DNA of 64,000 nt from Lentzea indica (GTDB taxonomy: Bacteria; Actinomycetota; Actinomycetes; Mycobacteriales; Pseudonocardiaceae): contig NZ_VSRL01000005.1 in NCBI RefSeq assembly GCF_012184385.1, forward strand, positions 1 to 64,000. Direction: 5' to 3'. A program made the translations under genes and the position numbers. The stretch's first letter is position 1; every line of letters begins with the position of its first letter. This document shows positions 34,749 through 43,824 of this stretch, piece by piece. Below the pieces are notes generated by a model that had not been told where the DNA came from, made no database searches, and saw only the letters and a program-made list of their open reading frames with translations.

Positions 34749-35684
34749 CTAGCGCAGCGTGATCTGACGACCCCGCAGGCCGTCACGAGCGCGGCGCTCG
34801 GCGTCGGTCAGCGGCTCGTCGGAGGCCAGGGCCTCCAGCAAACGCTTGCCCAGCGCCTCGGCCGGGTCGGCCCACTCACGGGCGTGCATCTCGCGGTCGA
34901 GGTCCCAGACCGGCACCAGCAGGCCGTGCGCGCGGAACGAACCGGCGTACCGGGAGCCCTCGCCGAGGTCCAGCTCGCCGCGGGCGGCCAGACGCGCCAT
35001 CGCGGGCAGCAACTTCTCCTCGGGCTCAGGACGGACCCAGCGCAGGTGCGCCTTGTCGCCAGCGTCCACCCAGTACGCGGCCTTCACGCCGGGAGCGTCG
35101 ACGCGTTCGGTCGGCAGGATCGCCGCGTTCGCGCGCTCCAGCGACAGCGCCACGTCACCCGAGGGCTCGGTGCCCTCCGGCATCCACCAGACGAAGTCGG
35201 TGTGCAGCACGGGAACGATCTCGGCCTCGGGGTCGAGCAGGTCCTGCAGGCGGCCGGGGTTCTCGCCGTTGTCAGGGCCGACGATCGGCAGCACGTCGCC
35301 GGTCTTCGCCTGCTGCGCCCACTGCAGCGCACGGGCCAGGTCGCGGCTGATGTCACCGGACCGCGTCTGCACCTGCAGACCGATGAACGGCACGTCGTCG
35401 CCGCGGATCAGGCCGGCGGCGGCCATCGGCAGCACGGTGGCCAGCGTGACCTCGCGGCCGTCCTTGACCGGCAGCTTCGCGATCGCCGACGCACGAACTC
35501 GCGCAGCGCGATCAGCTCGCGACTCGGAGGCCAGGCCCTCGAACGGCCGCGACACGATCACGTCCGTCGCGCCGCCGGGCGCGCCGTGGCAGGCCTTGTA
35601 GCGCTTGCCGGACCCGCACGGGCAGGGCTGCTTCGGGTTGATCCCGTCCTTCGGTGCGTCCTTGACCGCGGTCCGCTTGGCCAC
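34749..35684 (-). CDS. DUF5926 family protein with SEC-C zinc motif
   Basis: A 311-residue protein. The N-terminus has a SEC-C metal-binding motif, CPCGSGKRYKACHG (about residues 21-34), and the body has the DUF5926 landmarks VIVSRPFEGLASE, VTLATVLPMAAAGLIRGDD, FVWWMPEG and RYAGSFRAHGLLVPVWDLD. A short out-of-frame patch at 35487-35525 reads SRADRAARVRASA. The neighbouring frame there reads ELIALREFV, as expected for the family, so one inserted and one missing base probably compensate. The function is unknown. Confidence 0.85.
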   Translation of the reverse strand: MAKRTAVKDAPKDGINPKQPCPCGSGKRYKACHGAPGGATDVIVSRPFEGLASESRADRAARVRASAIAKLPVKDGREVTLATVLPMAAAGLIRGDDVPFIGLQVQTRSGDISRDLARALQWAQQAKTGDVLPIVGPDNGENPGRLQDLLDPEAEIVPVLHTDFVWWMPEGTEPSGDVALSLERANAAILPTERVDAPGVKAAYWVDAGDKAHLRWVRPEPEEKLLPAMARLAARGELDLGEGSRYAGSFRAHGLLVPVWDLDREMHAREWADPAEALGKRLLEALASDEPLTDAERRARDGLRGRQITLR

Positions 35685-35710
35685 CTTGGCCCTCCTCGTG
35701 CTCAGGCTTG

Positions 35711-36451
35711 TCAGGTCGCCAAATTAGCCGTCAGCAGGCGGCGGGTGTTCGCCGGGGCATTGGTCGCGACGTAGCGGACACCCAGGTCACGGCACAGCGC
35801 GACGTCCTCGGGGCTGTCCACGGTCCACACGTACGTCTCGTGCCCCGCCCGCCTGGCCCGATCGACGTAGTCGGGGTCGTTGCGCAGCACGTGCACGCCC
35901 GGTCCGGTGTAGTCGGCGAACGACGGCAGCGCGCCACTGCGGTACCGGGCGAGGCGGTCGAGCAGCAGCACCGTGCGGATGTCCGGAGCCATCTCCCGAA
36001 ACACCTTCACCGCCGTCGGCGAGAACGACATCATCACGATCTGCTTGTCGAGCTCGTGCCTCTTCAGCGCCTCGACGAGCTTGCGCTCGATCTCGTTGCG
36101 GTACCGGACCGGGTGCTTGGTCTCGACGAAGAGCTGCACGTTCGTGCTCTTGACCAGCTCCAGCAGCTGGTCGAGCACCAGCAGTTCAGCCGGCTGACCG
36201 TGGCGGTGCCAGCTGCCGTAGTCGAACTTCTGCAGCTCCTCCAGCGAGAGCGCGCTGACCGTGCCACGCCCGTTCGAGGTGCGGGTGAGCGTGCGGTCGT
36301 GCACACACACGATCTCACCGTCACGCGAGAGGCGGATGTCGCACTCGAGCCCGTCCGCGCCCTCCTTCAAAGCCAGCTCGTAGGCGCCGATGGTGTGCTC
36401 AGGACGGTCGGTGGACGCGCCACGGTGCGCGACGACGGAAGGCTGCTGCAC
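35711..36451 (-). CDS. Glycerophosphodiester phosphodiesterase (cytoplasmic)
   Basis: A 246-residue GDPD TIM barrel that releases alcohols from glycerophosphodiesters. The N-terminal motif VVAHRGASTDRPEHTIGAY and the following GADGLECDIRLSRDGEIVCVHD carry the catalytic His, Glu, Asp and His. VWTVDSPEDV is at the C-terminus. It has no signal peptide, so it is cytoplasmic. Start is GTG 36451. Confidence 0.93.
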   Translation of the reverse strand: MQQPSVVAHRGASTDRPEHTIGAYELALKEGADGLECDIRLSRDGEIVCVHDRTLTRTSNGRGTVSALSLEELQKFDYGSWHRHGQPAELLVLDQLLELVKSTNVQLFVETKHPVRYRNEIERKLVEALKRHELDKQIVMMSFSPTAVKVFREMAPDIRTVLLLDRLARYRSGALPSFADYTGPGVHVLRNDPDYVDRARRAGHETYVWTVDSPEDVALCRDLGVRYVATNAPANTRRLLTANLAT

Positions 36452-36612
36452 AACCCCGAACAGTAGTGCCGTTACCGCCGACCTTCACCGCGTCTTCCAC
36501 CACTCAGCGGGGCAAAGGCCGGCGGTCACGGCACTGGTTCCTCCGCAACAATTTGAGGCATCAATCAAATGGACGTGGACGAAACGCGGATCGCGACTTA
36601 CCGTCCCGCCTT

Positions 36613-37810
36613 GTGACGTTCGACCAGCGCGATCCCGAGTTCATCGCCGACCCGTACCCGGCCTTCGCCGCCCTGCGCGAAGCCGGTGAGGTGCATCACC
36701 ACGAGCAGATGGGTGTCGCCGTCGCCGTCTCGCACGCCGCCTGTTCCGCCGTGCTGCGGCACCGTTCGCTCGGCCGGATCTGGTCGGACGTGAAGCCGGT
36801 GGAGCAGTTCATGGCCTTCAACCTCCTGCACCGCAACTCGCTGCTGGAGAACGAGCCGCCCACGCACACCCGCCTGCGCCGCCTGGTGGCCGCCGCGTTC
36901 GGCCGCGGCCACGTCGAGCGCCTGCGTCCGTGGGTCGCCGAGCTGGCGACCGGCTCGTCGACGAACTGGTCGAGAAGATCGACGACGTGGCCAGGCCGAC
37001 CTGCTCGCCCACGTCGCGGCGCCGCTGCCGGTCGAGGTGATCGCCGAGCTGCTCGGCGTTCCCGGGCAGGACCGCTACCTGTTGCAGCCGTGGTCGAACG
37101 CCATCGTGAAGATGTACGAGTACGGCCTGCCTCCTGAACAGCAGCAAGCCGCCGAACGCGCCGCCACGGAGTTCGTCGCCTACCTGCGCGAGCTGATCGC
37201 GTTGCGCCGCAAGAACCCCGGCTCAGACCTCGTCTCCGACCTGGTCGCCGTCACCGACACCGACGGCGCCCGGCTCACCGAGGACGAGCTCGTCGCCACC
37301 GCCGTGCTGCTGCTGATGGCCGGCCACGAGGCCACGGTCAACGTGATCGGCAACGGCGTGTACGCCCTGATGCGGCACCGCTCGCAGTGGGAACGCCTCT
37401 CACCCGAGGTGATGCCGACCGCCGTCGAGGAACTGATCCGCTACGACTCGCCGTTGCAGCTCTTCGAACGCACCGCCACCGAACGCGTGGAAATCGCCGG
37501 CCACGTCATCGAGCCCGGCGAGAAGATCGCCGCCCTGCTCGGTGCGGCCGCGCGCGACCCGTTGGTCTTCGAAAACCCGGACACGCTCGACGTCGGGCGC
37601 GAGAAGAACCAGCACCTCGGGTTCGGCATGGGCATCCACTACTGCCTGGGTGCGCCGCTGGCCCGCATCGAGGTGGAGGCGGCGCTGTCCTCGTTGCACC
37701 GCAAGCTTCCTGGCGCCGTGCTGGCGGAGGAGCCGAACCGGCGCGCCGAGTTCGTGATCCGCGGGCTGCACTCGCTGCCGCTCAGCGCGGATAGCGTTTC
37801 GGGAGCTTGA
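36613..37810 (+). CDS. Cytochrome P450 (two frame breaks)
   Basis: A bacterial P450 of about 399 residues after correction. The helix-C region ENEPPTHTRLRRLVAAAFGRG, the I-helix LLLMAGHEATVNVIGNG (oxygen-binding AGHEA), EELIRYDSPLQ (ExxR) and the haem-binding loop LGFGMGIHYCLGAPLARIE are all present. The segment 36950-37000 needs two added bases (near 36949-36952 and 36987-36992) to read RLVDELVEKIDDV then GQADLLAHVAAPLPVEVIAE. The GTG at 36613 begins TFDQRDPEFIADPYPAFAAL. Substrate unknown. Its end overlaps a convergent gene by 29 bp. Confidence 0.9.
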
Positions 37811-38750
37811 AACCGCGCTCCTTCAGCACCTTCCGCAAGCGATCCGGGTAGTCGGTGATCAGGCCGTCGACCCCGGTGTCGATCACCTCGTGCATCCGTG
37901 ACACCTCGTCCACGGTCCACGGGATGACAGCGAGGCCCTGTCCGTGAGCTTCGGTGACCAGTTCCTTCGTGGTCATCGTGTGCACCGGGGACAACGCCGT
38001 GGCGCCGAAGCTCCGCACCGCACGAGCCACGCTGCCGCCGAAGTCGTCCAGGTTCAGCCCGCCGGTCCACGGCGAGCCCGGCCGCAGGAAGTCCGGCTGG
38101 GTCAGCGCCACCAGCGGGATGCGGGGCTCGACCTCGCGCAGCCTCATCAAGGTGCCCCAGTCGAACGACTGGATGGTCACGTTCGCCATGAAGCCCGAGC
38201 GGCGGATCTCGCGGACCGCGCGTTGCACGAACTGCTCGCGCGGTGCGGTCTCGTGCGGGGCGGCGGCCTCGACCTTGGTCTCGATGTTGAAGCGGATGCC
38301 CCATGCGCGATGCCTGCGCGCCAGGTCGAAGAGCTCGGCCAGCGTGGGCATGCGGGCGCCTGGCGAGAGCTCCTGGTCCGGGTACTGCGACCACCTGGTG
38401 CTGCCGCAGTCGAGGGTGCGGACCTGGGCGAACGTCAGGTCCTTCACGTACTTGCCCGCGTAGGGGAACGCGGGGTCGCCGGGGAACGCGGGCGAGGTGT
38501 CGAGACACTTCGCCGGGTTCGTCTTGCGGTCGTGGGTGATGACCTCGCGGCCGTCCTTGGTGATCTGCAGGTCGAGCTCCAGCGTCGTGACGCCGAGCTC
38601 CAGTGCCTTGCCGAACGCCTTGAGCGTGCTCTCCACCGTCAGGCCGATGCCGCCGCGGTGTGCCTGGAGGTCGAAGTCCCTGTGGTGGTGCGCCTGGGCG
38701 ACGCCTGGTGTGGCCATTGCGATCACCAGAGCCCCGATGAGTGTCCGCAT
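37782..38750 (-). CDS. Secreted glycerophosphodiester phosphodiesterase (GlpQ-like)
   Basis: A 322-residue GDPD with a signal peptide (MRTLIGALVIAMATPGVAQA, cleavage after AQA). The catalytic motif is FDLQAHRGGIGLTVESTLKA and the acid/His pair LELDLQITKDGREVITHD. The long insert with CLDTSPAFPGDPAFPYAGKY is typical of exported forms. GlpQ1 (Rv3842c) occupies a similar place near bfrB in M. tuberculosis. It would recover glycerol 3-phosphate from lipid head groups outside the membrane. Confidence 0.93.
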   Translation of the reverse strand: MRTLIGALVIAMATPGVAQAHHHRDFDLQAHRGGIGLTVESTLKAFGKALELGVTTLELDLQITKDGREVITHDRKTNPAKCLDTSPAFPGDPAFPYAGKYVKDLTFAQVRTLDCGSTRWSQYPDQELSPGARMPTLAELFDLARRHRAWGIRFNIETKVEAAAPHETAPREQFVQRAVREIRRSGFMANVTIQSFDWGTLMRLREVEPRIPLVALTQPDFLRPGSPWTGGLNLDDFGGSVARAVRSFGATALSPVHTMTTKELVTEAHGQGLAVIPWTVDEVSRMHEVIDTGVDGLITDYPDRLRKVLKERGFKLPKRYPR

Positions 38751-38816
38751 CCACCCAACCTGGCACTCACTGAGGAGGGCCGGAAGGTCCTTGAGGACGA
38801 ACGTCTCTTGAACAGA

Positions 38817-39722
38817 TCAACGGGGTGAGCCGGACGCGCGGACCGACCGCAACGGCGGTTCGGGAGCGTCCTTGACCTCCACCACCCGCATCAGCCGGAC
38901 GGACGCGGCGTCCACCGGCAGCAGGAGCGTGGTGATCCGCCGGACGACGAGCGCCGTGGTCACCGCGACCCCGGCGAGCACGAAGTCGCCGAGCGCGTGC
39001 AGCAGCACACCGTCGGCCAGCGCCTGGGTGCTGTCGCGGAACGACCACAGGACCGTGATCACGAACATCAGCCCAGAGCCGACCCACAGGCCCCACCACC
39101 AGCGCAGGAGCCTCGACGGACGGGGACGTTCGCCTGCCGGTCGGCGCGCCACCGCGTGTTCGAGCTCCGCGAGCACCGAACCCGGCACGACGAGGTTCAC
39201 GCCGGGCACGACCAGTCCGATGAGAGCCGCGCGGTCCGAGCGGGACGGCCCGTAGCCCACGAGGGTCGCGGCCACGTTTCGCGTGCGGCGCACCCACAGC
39301 AACGTGAGCACGAGCGACAGCAGGCAGCCGGTGAACGTGATCGCCGAGGAGGACACCACCATCGCGTCCGACGCGCTGACCACGCCGGCCGAGAGCGCGC
39401 CGAAACGGCTCAGCGCGACCAGCACGTAGCGCCAGATCTCGGACAACGCGCCCCACACCGCGACGCAAGCGAGCAGCCAGAGCGAGTTCTGCGCTGTCCT
39501 GCCAGCCGGCGCACGCCGTCGACCGAGTCGGCCTGCTCGACCGCGCCGGGGCACGGCCGTCGGCCAGCGCCACGCCAGCAGCGGAAAGCCCCAGCGCGGA
39601 GGGACCGGGTAGTTCGGCGGGCCGCCGTAGGACAGCTTCTGCGACCGCCGCGACGGCTGCGGGTACGCACTGGGTGGCGGAGTCGCCACCCAGTCCACGC
39701 GCATCGGTTGCAGCGGCTGCAC
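38817..39722 (-). CDS. DUF4328 domain membrane protein
   Basis: About 301 residues; GTG 39722 starts three bases after the rhodanese stop. A Pro-rich cytoplasmic N-terminus (RVDWVATPPPSAYPQPSRRS and PPRWGFPLLAWRWPTAVP) is followed by five or so membrane helices of the DUF4328 domain, with the loop VGYGPSRSDRAALIGLVVPGVNL. At 39486-39546 the other frame reads more naturally (GAVEQADSVDGVRRLAG), so paired indels are suspected. The function is unknown. Confidence 0.78.
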   Translation of the reverse strand: MQPLQPMRVDWVATPPPSAYPQPSRRSQKLSYGGPPNYPVPPRWGFPLLAWRWPTAVPRRGRAGRLGRRRAPAGRTAQNSLWLLACVAVWGALSEIWRYVLVALSRFGALSAGVVSASDAMVVSSSAITFTGCLLSLVLTLLWVRRTRNVAATLVGYGPSRSDRAALIGLVVPGVNLVVPGSVLAELEHAVARRPAGERPRPSRLLRWWWGLWVGSGLMFVITVLWSFRDSTQALADGVLLHALGDFVLAGVAVTTALVVRRITTLLLPVDAASVRLMRVVEVKDAPEPPLRSVRASGSPR

Positions 39723-39724
39723 GA

Positions 39725-40063
39725 TCAGATGACCTCGGGTTCCATGCCGTCGGTGCCGCCCTCGAGCGGGCGGCCGGACGCGTCCCAGTGCTGCATGCCG
39801 CCCTCGACGTTGACGGCCTCCCAGCCGTTCTCGTTGAGGTACTGGGTCACGCGGGCGGAACGGCCACCGGCGCGGCACACGACGTAAAGCTGCACGTCGT
39901 TCGGCACCTCTTCGAGACGGGCGCCGATCTCGCTCATGGGGATGTGCAGCGCGCCGGGCGCATGGCCCGCGTCCCACTCGTCCTGCTCACGCACGTCCAG
40001 CAGGACGGCGCCTTCCGGGAGCACGGCGGGAACTTCGGCGATCTCCACGCTTGGAACAGTCAC
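39725..40063 (-). CDS. Rhodanese-like domain protein
   Basis: A 112-residue single-domain rhodanese. LLDVREQDEWDAGHAPGALH is the N-terminal landmark, and the active-site loop VVCRAGGRSARV holds the catalytic Cys. It is cytoplasmic and probably a sulphurtransferase (persulphide carrier). The DUF4328 gene follows almost directly. Confidence 0.92.
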   Translation of the reverse strand: MTVPSVEIAEVPAVLPEGAVLLDVREQDEWDAGHAPGALHIPMSEIGARLEEVPNDVQLYVVCRAGGRSARVTQYLNENGWEAVNVEGGMQHWDASGRPLEGGTDGMEPEVI

Positions 40064-40123
40064 GCCGTAGATGTTCCCATGCCGGAAGTTGCACGGACGT
40101 GAACCTCCGGCACGGGTCCATCC

Positions 40124-41020
40124 TCAGGCCTCCCCCGCGATGGCGGGCCCGAGCCTCGCGAACTGCTCCTCGGACAGCGGCGGGGTCAGCCGTCCCGGTC
40201 CGATGCGCTCCCAGTAGCCCTGCTGCGCCGCGGGACGCAGATCCTTGCTGCCGTAGTTGGCCAGCTCCAGTTGCAGCAGCAGGCCGTCCGGCCGGTACAC
40301 CTCCATGACCTGCAAGAGCGTCTGGAACGGCTCAGCGGCGCGCACGTCGTGGAGCTGGATGACCGTGCCGTCGGGCAGCACCGTCCGGTACGGCGGCGCG
40401 CAGTTGCCGAAAGTCCAGAGGCTGTCGTCGGCGTACACCGTGGCGGAGCCCGCGAACCTGCCCGCGGTGAGCCTGACGCTGCCGGTGCCACCGCCGTCGG
40501 CCAGGTCGACCGCGTACTCCGCCCTGCCAACGCCCGGCGACAGCGCGCTGACCTGCACCTCGGGCACCTGCCTGCGCACCGTGTCGATCCACTTCGCGAC
40601 GAAGTCGTCCGGCAGCCGCTCATTGCCGATCGGTGTCGCCAGCGCGAGCTTTCGAGCTTGGATGTTGCACCTCGGCATCGAGACGATCGGCCGTCCGTCC
40701 GGCGGTGGTGCGGTGGCCGCCGGGGTCCACGTCCCGTACGGGATCTGCGGTGGTGTGTTGACGCGCGGCCAGCCCACGGAGTGGACGACGGTCGCGGGTC
40801 CCGCGTCCGGCTCGTTCGCCGGCGTGGGCGGCGGTCCGGCCATGTTCAGCGTCGTTGCGCCGATGCCGATGCCGGCGACCACCGCGACCACGCCGAGCAC
40901 CGCTCCGGCCCGCTGGGCGAACACCCTGCGCCGGCCGCGCTTCATCACCACGTCCAGCGTGGTCGTAGGAGGGGGCGCGGCGACGTCGAGAGCTCCGCGC
41001 AGCTTCTCTTCGATGTTCAT
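40124..41020 (-). CDS. Single-pass membrane protein paired with a SigE-family sigma factor
   Basis: A 298-residue protein whose ATG overlaps the sigma gene stop (TGATG). The N-terminus is NIEEKLRGALDVAAPPPTTT, followed by a basic stretch RGRRRVFAQR and one membrane helix (AGAVLGVVAVVAGIGIGATT, about residues 38-57). The outer part is mostly beta. The layout mirrors the SigE-partner at 32.9-33.7 kb, but the outer domain is different. It may act as an anti-sigma factor or sensor. Confidence 0.75.
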   Translation of the reverse strand: MNIEEKLRGALDVAAPPPTTTLDVVMKRGRRRVFAQRAGAVLGVVAVVAGIGIGATTLNMAGPPPTPANEPDAGPATVVHSVGWPRVNTPPQIPYGTWTPAATAPPPDGRPIVSMPRCNIQARKLALATPIGNERLPDDFVAKWIDTVRRQVPEVQVSALSPGVGRAEYAVDLADGGGTGSVRLTAGRFAGSATVYADDSLWTFGNCAPPYRTVLPDGTVIQLHDVRAAEPFQTLLQVMEVYRPDGLLLQLELANYGSKDLRPAAQQGYWERIGPGRLTPPLSEEQFARLGPAIAGEA

Positions 41021-41511
41021 CAAACACACTCCGAGTTCACCGGCTCGCCGTACGCCTCGCGGAGCGTCGCCAAACCCCTGGCTGTCTGACTCTTGACGTT
41101 GCCCACCGAACAGCCCAGCTCAGCGGCCGTCTGCTCGATGGACAGGTCGTGCACGAAACGCAGCACGAGCGCGGCCCGTTGCTTCGGCGGCACCTGCAGC
41201 AATGCGGCGTTCAGGCGGGCGTCGGGATCGGAGAAGCCACCGCCGACCCCGTGTTCGGGCAGGTCGGCGAACGGGCGTTCACGGTCGCGGCCGCGGCGCC
41301 TGCTGTCGAGGAACAGGCGCGTCACGATCGTGCGGACGTAAGCCTCCGCCGTTTCGCGCCTTATGCTCGGCCACTTCGCGTACGCCTTCACGAATGCGTT
41401 CTGCGCGAGTTCTTCCGCCTGTGACCAGTCGCCGCACAACGCGTACGCCGTGCGCCGAGCCCAGTCGAACCTGCTCGTGAAGAACTCCGAGAACTCCTCG
41501 TCTCGTCGCAC
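41020..41511 (-). CDS. SigE-family ECF sigma factor
   Basis: A 163-residue sigma factor. Region 2 is FSEFFTSRFDWARRTAYALC-GDWSQAEELAQNAFVKAYAK. Region 4 is VPPKQRAALVLRFVHDLSIE-QTAAELGCSVGNVKSQTARG. GTG 41511 gives the standard N-terminus (RRDEEFSEFF); the open frame continues upstream to 41658 without support. A GCAACC-N16-CGTA motif is 37-62 bp upstream of the start. Confidence 0.9.
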   Translation of the reverse strand: MRRDEEFSEFFTSRFDWARRTAYALCGDWSQAEELAQNAFVKAYAKWPSIRRETAEAYVRTIVTRLFLDSRRRGRDRERPFADLPEHGVGGGFSDPDARLNAALLQVPPKQRAALVLRFVHDLSIEQTAAELGCSVGNVKSQTARGLATLREAYGEPVNSECV

Positions 41512-41547
41512 TCCGGTCCCCCAAGCTTGTGCTGCGTTCGCGTTCAA

Positions 41548-41573
41548 TACGCGGTCAGCACGACCAGGGTTGC
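41548..41573 (-). promoter_or_regulatory. Candidate self-promoter of the second SigE-family gene
   Basis: On the minus strand GCAACC (41573-41568), 16 bases, then CGTA (41551-41548), 37 bp before the start codon. Same pattern as the site before the first SigE-family gene. Confidence 0.45.
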
Positions 41574-41581
41574 ACGAACGA

Positions 41582-41615
41582 AAAACGGGCCGCCCCAGCA
41601 GGGACGGCCCGTTTT
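41582..41615 (-). terminator. Intrinsic terminator of the actP operon
   Basis: AAAACGGGCCG (41582-41592) pairs with CGGCCCGTTTT (41605-41615) around a 12-base loop. On the minus strand the stem is followed by TTTTTCG, 12 bp after the actP stop. Confidence 0.85.
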
Positions 41616-41626
41616 CGGTGAAACCG

Positions 41627-43219
41627 TTAGTGCGCGATGGCCTTCTCGGCGCCCGCACCGGTGAGGGAGCGGACCTCCATCTCGGCCTGCTTGATCGGGT
41701 CGGCCTTCTCCCTGGAGAGGATCGTGCCGATGTAGCCGAGCAGGAACGCGACCGGGATCGACACGATGCCGGGGTTCGACAACGGGAAGAGCGCGAAGTC
41801 GGAGTTCTTGAACATCGACGTCGGCTGGCCGGAGACCGCGGGCGACAGGACGATCAACGTGATCGTCACGGCCAGACCGCCGTAGATGCTCCACAGCGCG
41901 CCCGAGGTGTTGAACCTCTTCCAGAACAGCGAGTAGAGGATCGTCGGCAGGTTCGCCGAGGCCGCGACCGCGAACGCCAGCGCCACGAGGAACGCGATGT
42001 TCTGGCCGTTGGCCACGATGCCGCCGCCGATGGACACGAGACCGATCACGACCGCGGTGATGCGGGCGACCTTGACCTCGGAGTCCTTGTCCTCCGCCTG
42101 GCCCTTCTTGATGATGTTGGCGTAGATGTCGTGTGCGAACGACGCCGACGCCGTGATCGTCAGACCCGCCACGACCGCCAGGATCGTCGCGAACGCCACC
42201 GCGGCGATCAGGCCCAGCAGGATCGGGCCACCGAGCTCCAGCGCGAGCAGCGGAGCCGCCGAGTTCGCCTTGCCGGGCGCCCCATTGATCTTGTCAGGGC
42301 CGACGAGCGCACCGGCGCCGTAGCCGAGAACCAGCGTGAACAGGTAGAAGATGCCGATCAGCCAGATGGCCCACACGACCGAGCGACGGGCTTCCTTCGC
42401 GGTCGGCACGGTGTAGAAGCGCATCAGGATGTGCGGCAGACCCGCGGTACCGAGCACCAGGGCCAGCGCCAGCGACAGGAAGTCCAGCTTCGTGGTGCCG
42501 TTCTTGCCGTACGCGAGGCCGGGGCCGAGCAGCTTCTCGCCGGCCTTGGGCGCGTTGTCCACAGCGGCGCCGAGCAGCGTGGACAGGTTGAAGCCGTACT
42601 TGCCGAGCACCCACACGGTCATGATGCCCGCGCCGGCGATCAGCAGGACCGCCTTGATGATCTGCACCCAGGTGGTGCCCTTCATGCCGCCGATGAGGAC
42701 GTAGGCGATCATCAGGGCGCCGACCACGGCGATGACGAGAGCCTGGCCACCCGAGCCCGTGATGCCGAGCAGCAGGGCGACGAGACCACCGGCACCGGCC
42801 ATCTGGGCCAGCAGGTAGAAGAACGAGACGGCCATCGTCGACGTGGCGGCGGCGGCGCGGACCGGACGCTGGCGCATCCGGAAGCTCAGCACGTCACCCA
42901 TCGTGTACTTGCCGGTGTTGCGCAGCAGCTCGGCGACCAGCAGCAGCGCGATGAGCCACGCCACCAGGAAGCCGATCGAGTACAGGAAGCCGTCGTAGCC
43001 GTTGATCGCGATGGCACCCGCGATGCCGAGGAACGAGGCCGCGGAGAGGTAGTCACCCGCGATCGCGATGCCGTTCTGCGGGCCGGTGAACGCGCGACCG
43101 GCGGCGAGGTAGTCAGCAGCGGTCTTGGTGTTGCGGCTCGCCCGGATGACCACGAACAGCGTGATCAGGACGAAGACACCGAAGATGCTGATGTTGAGGA
43201 TCGGGCTGGACTCGTTCAC
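41627..43219 (-). CDS. actP: Cation/acetate symporter ActP (SSS family)
   Basis: A 530-residue sodium:solute symporter with about 13 membrane helices. Conserved segments are TKTAADYLAAGRAFTGPQNG, GDYLSAASFLGIAGAIA, GTAGLPHILMRFYTVPTAKE and VAGLTITASASFAHDIYANI, as in ActP and MctC-type monocarboxylate carriers. Its GTG/ATG region overlaps the stop of the DUF485 gene, its usual partner. The likely substrates are acetate, propionate or pyruvate. A CRP-like site lies upstream of the pair. Confidence 0.93.
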   Translation of the reverse strand: MNESSPILNISIFGVFVLITLFVVIRASRNTKTAADYLAAGRAFTGPQNGIAIAGDYLSAASFLGIAGAIAINGYDGFLYSIGFLVAWLIALLLVAELLRNTGKYTMGDVLSFRMRQRPVRAAAATSTMAVSFFYLLAQMAGAGGLVALLLGITGSGGQALVIAVVGALMIAYVLIGGMKGTTWVQIIKAVLLIAGAGIMTVWVLGKYGFNLSTLLGAAVDNAPKAGEKLLGPGLAYGKNGTTKLDFLSLALALVLGTAGLPHILMRFYTVPTAKEARRSVVWAIWLIGIFYLFTLVLGYGAGALVGPDKINGAPGKANSAAPLLALELGGPILLGLIAAVAFATILAVVAGLTITASASFAHDIYANIIKKGQAEDKDSEVKVARITAVVIGLVSIGGGIVANGQNIAFLVALAFAVAASANLPTILYSLFWKRFNTSGALWSIYGGLAVTITLIVLSPAVSGQPTSMFKNSDFALFPLSNPGIVSIPVAFLLGYIGTILSREKADPIKQAEMEVRSLTGAGAEKAIAH

Positions 43220-43566
43220 TTGCCGTCTCCCTCGATCTCACCACGGAGCTTCTCGGCCAACGGGTCGAGGTTCTTGTTGGCGTGCCGCACGTACAGCGTC
43301 GTGATGACGAAGGTCGACACGAACTGCAGCAGCCCGAAGATGAGCCCGACGTTGATGTTGCCGAACACCTTGGTGGACATGAAGCCGTGCGCGTAGTCCG
43401 CGAGCAGCACATACAGCAGGTACCACGCGAGGAACAGCCCGGAGACCGGGAACACGAACTTGCGCAGGCGGTGCTTCAGCTGCGCGAAGTCATCACTTGC
43501 TTGGACATCGACCCACGTCTGGGCATCGGGGGCCGACTCGCTCGGGGTGTGTTCAACAGTGCTCAC
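43216..43566 (-). CDS. DUF485 membrane protein, partner of ActP
   Basis: A 116-residue protein with two membrane helices (VFPVSGLFLAWYLLYVLLAD and VGLIFGLLQFVSTFVITTLY) separated by the conserved YAHGFMSTKVFGNINVG loop. DUF485 proteins (YjcH in E. coli) are encoded with acetate symporters. GTG 43566 follows GAGGAGGGG. Its stop overlaps the actP start. Confidence 0.92.
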   Translation of the reverse strand: MSTVEHTPSESAPDAQTWVDVQASDDFAQLKHRLRKFVFPVSGLFLAWYLLYVLLADYAHGFMSTKVFGNINVGLIFGLLQFVSTFVITTLYVRHANKNLDPLAEKLRGEIEGDGK

Positions 43567-43760
43567 AGTCCCCTCCTCGCGGTACTCGTCGTGGGTGTCA
43601 GCAACGTGACAGGCACGTAATGCCTCCAGGTGCGGTCCTGTTCTTGGTGCAGACCGTATGGAGACTTGAGTCACTCAGGTAAGACCCCGTCCGTGCCCAT
43701 GCGCCCAGCAGTCGGGTGATGCGACGAACGGTCAGTATGCGTAGACGAACAGCACTCTGC

Positions 43761-43774
43761 GTGATCGCAATCAC
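43761..43774. promoter_or_regulatory. CRP/GlxR-like binding site upstream of DUF485-actP
   Basis: GTGA-TCGCAA-TCAC is a perfect GTGA-N6-TCAC palindrome as in Crp/GlxR sites (consensus TGTGA-N6-TCACA). It lies about 195 bp upstream of the DUF485 start, in a 258-bp gap that holds no gene. GlxR controls monocarboxylate uptake in Corynebacterium. Confidence 0.55.
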
Positions 43775-43824
43775 CGTTCACCGATTCGAGTGAGTAAATT
43801 TCACCCATTTGAAACACTGGCTAC

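Noticed and set aside
41363-43396. A 677-codon open frame antisense to actP and DUF485
   Set aside because: The composition is typical of antisense GC-rich reading and actP is unmistakable on the other strand.
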